Shown here: positions 61,003 to 64,000 of the stretch, one piece after another
How the letters are laid out: every line of letters begins with the position of its first letter
Position numbering within the stretch: position 1 is the first letter of the stretch
NCBI GenBank assembly: GCA_963793785.1
Contig: CAWCBH010000003.1
Coordinates: forward strand, 1-64,000
Length of the DNA: 64,000 bases
DNA from: CAWCBH01 sp963793785
Lineage (GTDB): Bacteria; Actinomycetota; Thermoleophilia; Solirubrobacterales; 70-9
Reading direction: 5' to 3'
Made by a program: the position numbers and the translations under genes
Notes under the pieces: model-generated
What the model was told of the DNA's origin: nothing
The model's database searches: none
The model's input: the letters and a program-made list of their open reading frames with translations, nothing else

Positions 61003-62445
61003 ATGGCAACCGCAACCGCAACGAAGCTGAAGAACTTCATCGACGGCGAGGCGGTCGACCCGGTCGATGGACAGACCGAGGACGTCACCAACCCGGCGAC
61101 CGGAGAGGTGATCGCCGAGGCCCCGCTGTCGAGCAAGGAGGACGTCGACCGGGCCGTTGCCGCGGCAAGGACTGCGTTCGAAGGCTGGGGGACGACCACG
61201 CCCGCCGACCGTGCCGCGGCGCTGCTGCGGATCGCCGACCTGATCGAGGACCGCGCCGAGGAGGTGGCCGACCTCGAGTCCGCCGACGCCGGCAAGCCCC
61301 GCAAGGCGTTCTTCGAGGACGAGATCCCGTTCATGGTCGACAACCTGCGCTTCTTCGCCGGGGCGGCGCGTTGCCTCGAGGGCAAGGCCGCCGGGGAGTA
61401 CCTCGACGGCTATACGTCGATGGTCCGCCGCGAGCCCGTCGGCGTCGTCGGTCAGATCACGCCCTGGAACTACCCGCTGATGATGGCGATCTGGAAGATC
61501 GCCCCCGCGCTCGCCGCCGGAAACACGATCGTCCTCAAGCCGGCCGAGACGACTCCGGTGACGACGCTGAAGCTCGCCGAGTGGTGCGGGGACCTGCTGC
61601 CGGCCGGCGTCTTCAACGTGATCGGCGGCCACGGCAAGCCGGCCGGAGCGGAGCTGGTCACCCACCCCGAGGTCGACATGGTCTCGCTGACCGGCTCGCC
61701 GGAGACCGGCAAGTGGATCGCGCAGGCAGCCTCGGACTCGCTCAAGCGCGTTCACCTGGAATTGGGGGGCAAGGCGCCGGTCGTCGTCTTCGACGACGTC
61801 GAGATGGAGACCGCGATGGAGACGATCGCCGGCACCGGCTACTACAACGCCGGCCAGGACTGCACCGCCGCGACCCGGGTGCTGGCGGCCAAGGAGGTCT
61901 ACGACGACGTCGTCAACGGCCTCGCCGGCCAGGCCAAGGACCTGGTCCTCGGCGACACCGCCGCCGCCGAGACGACGCTGGGGCCGCTCAACTCCGAGCG
62001 CCAGCGGGAGCGCGTCGAGGGCTTCCTGGAGCGCAAGCCCGGTAACGCCGAGATCGTCACCGGCGGCACCGAGCCCGACCTCCCCGGCTATTACCTGGAG
62101 CCGACGGTCGTCTCGGGGCTCGATCAATCCGACGAGATGGTCCAGAACGAGATCTTCGGCCCGGTGATAACCGTGCAGCCTTTCTCGGACGAGGAGAAGG
62201 CGATCGAGTGGGCGAACGGCACCCGCTACGGCCTCGCCTCCTCGGTCTGGACTCGGGACGTGGGCCGGGCGATGCGAGTCGCGAAGTCGCTTCGGTTCGG
62301 CTGCGTCTGGGTCAACGACCACATCCCGATCGCCTCCGAGATGCCGCACGGCGGCTACAAGCAGTCGGGCTACGGGAAGGATCTCTCCAGCTACTCGCTG
62401 GAGGACTACACCCAGGTCAAGCACGTGATGATCAGCCTCGGCTGA
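61003..62445 (+). CDS. aminobutyraldehyde/betaine-aldehyde-type dehydrogenase
   Basis: A 480-residue ALDH: PWNYPLMMAIWKIAPALAAG, LTGSPETGK, HLELGGKAP with E253 and NAGQDCTAATRV with C287. The DCTAATR wording is typical of gamma-aminobutyraldehyde and betaine-aldehyde dehydrogenases. Substrate 4-aminobutanal, product of putrescine transamination, fits the operon. AAAGGAGAG lies 5-8 nt before the ATG, 9 nt after ald. Confidence 0.9.
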   Translation: MATATATKLKNFIDGEAVDPVDGQTEDVTNPATGEVIAEAPLSSKEDVDRAVAAARTAFEGWGTTTPADRAAALLRIADLIEDRAEEVADLESADAGKPRKAFFEDEIPFMVDNLRFFAGAARCLEGKAAGEYLDGYTSMVRREPVGVVGQITPWNYPLMMAIWKIAPALAAGNTIVLKPAETTPVTTLKLAEWCGDLLPAGVFNVIGGHGKPAGAELVTHPEVDMVSLTGSPETGKWIAQAASDSLKRVHLELGGKAPVVVFDDVEMETAMETIAGTGYYNAGQDCTAATRVLAAKEVYDDVVNGLAGQAKDLVLGDTAAAETTLGPLNSERQRERVEGFLERKPGNAEIVTGGTEPDLPGYYLEPTVVSGLDQSDEMVQNEIFGPVITVQPFSDEEKAIEWANGTRYGLASSVWTRDVGRAMRVAKSLRFGCVWVNDHIPIASEMPHGGYKQSGYGKDLSSYSLEDYTQVKHVMISLG

Positions 62446-62466
62446 TCGCCTCCCTAACATGCCCGC

Positions 62467-64000
62467 GTGGCCAGGTTCGGGGCGAGGCATGAGTCCGGCA
62501 CGCTGCGCACCGCGATCGCGATCGCAGCGCTGGCGCTCGTGGTCGTCGCGGTGTCGAGGGACGCCCGCGCCCAGGAGCCGCCGCTGTGTCGCAACAAGGC
62601 GGCGACGATCGTCGGCACTCCGGGCCCCGACCGCCTGAGCGGGACCTCGGAGCGCGACGTGATCGCCGCCGGGGCCGGCGGCGACATCGTCGACGGCCTC
62701 GCCGGCCGCGACCTGATCTGCGGCGACGCCGGCGACGACGTGCTGTTCGGCGGCACCGGCAGCGATCCGCTGTTCGGCGGCGAGGGCGCCGACCTGCTGC
62801 ACGGCAATCGGGGCAACGACCGGGTCAACGGCGGCAACGGCGACCGCGACCAGGTCTTCGGCGACTTCGGCGACGATCTCGTCCGCGGCGGCCCCGGCGT
62901 CTTCGACGAGGCAGCCGGGGGCCTCGGCATCGACGAGGTCAACGGCGGTCCCGGCGACGGCGACCTGGTCAGCGGCGACTACGGATACGACGTGATGATC
63001 GGCGGCGCCGGCGCCGCCGACGTCGCCTCGTTCGCAACCGAGGTCCCGGATCGGTTCGGGACCGGCATCGAGGCCTCGCTGGTCAGTGGAAGGGCGACGG
63101 GAGACGGCAACGACGTCCTGCGCCGCTTCGAGGACCTGAGGGGGTCTCCGTTCGACGACCTCCTGGTCGGCGACCCTGATTCCAACCAGATCGACGGTGG
63201 CCCGGGGGACGACAGCCTTCGGGGCGGAGGCGGCCGCGACGTCGCGCTCGGGGACCAGGGAGCGGACCGCTGCACCGGCTTTGCGACCGTGGCTGCCTGC
63301 GGGCCGGCGCGAGCGATCAACGCGCCGGTGTTCGCGACCGTGGACGTCTCCCCGGCCGGGGGCGGTGACTTCGTGGTTCTGCCGGCGAAGGACGGCGACG
63401 ATCGGCTCCGGGTGAGCTTCGAAAAGGGGCACCGGGACCTTCCGGCTCATCTCTCGGCGCCCGGTAGCGATTGGCGATGGCTGCACAAGGGCGCCCGCCA
63501 CGTTGTTGGACGTCTCCTGTCAGGTGAGCGGCCCGGCCCGCAGCTTCGTCGCCAACCTCGGGCCCGGTGACGACCGCCTCTCCGTTGCCGGCAACCTGCT
63601 CGGGGTCGGGCAGGTGCGGGTCACCGGCGGGGCCGGTGACGACACTCTGGTCGGGGGACTCGAGGACGATCTCTTTCAGGCCGGGGCGGGGGAGGACGAG
63701 CTACAGGGCGGCGGCGGCTCGGACGGCCTGATCGGCGGCATCCCAGGTAGCGACATCTTGACCGGTGGCCCGGGAGGCGACCTGATCTCCGCCGGCGGAC
63801 CCTGCATCGGGGGCGCCCTGATCGGTGGCGAAGGCCGCGACAACGCCTCCCTGGCGGAGACGCTCGGCCACCCCGGCGTTCTCTACGCGTCGCTGGCCGC
63901 CGGGATCGCCAAGGTGGACGCGATCCCCGATTGCCGGCCGGTCCGCCTGCATTCGAGCCTCGAGGACCTCGAGGGCTCCTTCGACTGGGACATCCTGATC
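62467..64000 (+). CDS. exported RTX-like calcium-binding protein (frameshifted, incomplete)
   Basis: GTG start, then a signal peptide (IAIAALALVVVAVSRDARA, to about residue 36) and repeats of the hemolysin-type Ca-binding kind (GGAGDD-, GNRGNDRVNGG-, GGPGDD-like). Near 63420-63428 (GAAAAGGGG) the family text moves to the next frame. It continues without a stop to the window end: TFRLIS, LLDVSCQVSGPARSF, VTGGAGDDTLVGG, DLISAGGPC, PGVLYASLAAG. One indel in that A/G run explains it. The 3' end is outside. Such secreted repeats are common in Thermoleophilia; the role is unknown. Confidence 0.8.

Noticed and set aside
59416..63501. A 1361-codon open frame on the minus strand
   Set aside because: It lies antisense to four well-recognised genes (saccharopine-DH-like, ald, ALDH, RTX) and has the Val/Asp/Arg/Leu/Gly-rich composition of antisense frames in GC-rich DNA, with no domain motif.

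Overview
The window is GC-rich, densely coded DNA from an actinobacterium. The repertoire fits Thermoleophilia/Solirubrobacterales best: tandem SnoaL-like genes opening with MSQENVE, a SoxR/OsmC pair, a LexA box of the actinobacterial type, a remnant of an F420-type PPOX enzyme, many GTG/TTG starts and 1-4 nt overlaps. The lineage is inferred from gene content and style, not from a marker gene.

Layout. 1-1942: array of SnoaL-like paralogues interrupted by the 3' half of a tRNA-Val. 1950-4004: GFA-fold protein and an FtsH-like protease. 4131-10138: leftward run of FAD oxidoreductase, DUF1365 protein, cyclopropane-fatty-acid-synthase-like methyltransferase, alpha/beta hydrolase, class III-type alcohol dehydrogenase and MBL hydrolase, closed by an intrinsic terminator. 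10196-15071: rightward FAD oxidoreductase, catalase-like peroxidase and two exported proteins. 15075-17829: FAH-family gene, an intact tRNA-Asp and, 1.77 kb downstream, a second copy of the tRNA-Asp 3' end; the two copies bound a segment with a VOC gene and a TolB-like gene. 17907-25924: RibD/DHFR-family proteins, cupin, RND/MMPL exporter, drug-type ABC exporter with a divergent WYL regulator, PLP dehydratase. 25966-30012: LexA-controlled DinB, small VOC/DUF1905 genes, SoxR-OsmC, GNAT. 30009-34333: second MMPL exporter operon with a divergent TetR gene and two operator palindromes. 34374-41609: zinc ribbon, amtB-PII, tandem S51 peptidases, ferritin, enolase-superfamily protein, antiporter. 41659-62445: an arginine/agmatine/polyamine region. 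62467-64000: an RTX-like protein that runs off the end.

The most coherent biology is the 20-kb polyamine region. One leftward operon has an Orn/Lys/Arg decarboxylase, a guanidine-modifying hydrolase and an M20 N-carbamoyl-type hydrolase. A second leftward operon has an amino acid/polyamine permease, PotA-PotD-PotB-PotC and two aldehyde dehydrogenases. A rightward operon has an omega-aminotransferase, a PucR regulator, a saccharopine-dehydrogenase-like protein, alanine dehydrogenase and an aminobutyraldehyde-type dehydrogenase. Together they could turn arginine or imported putrescine into GABA-level intermediates, with alanine dehydrogenase regenerating pyruvate.

Several otherwise intact genes carry single-base indels (CFA synthase, FAH protein twice, a DHFR-family gene, the WYL regulator, the RTX gene, probably one exported-protein gene). 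Most sit in short G, C or A runs, so residual sequencing error is a serious alternative to gene decay. No IS element, integrase, CRISPR array or rRNA was seen.
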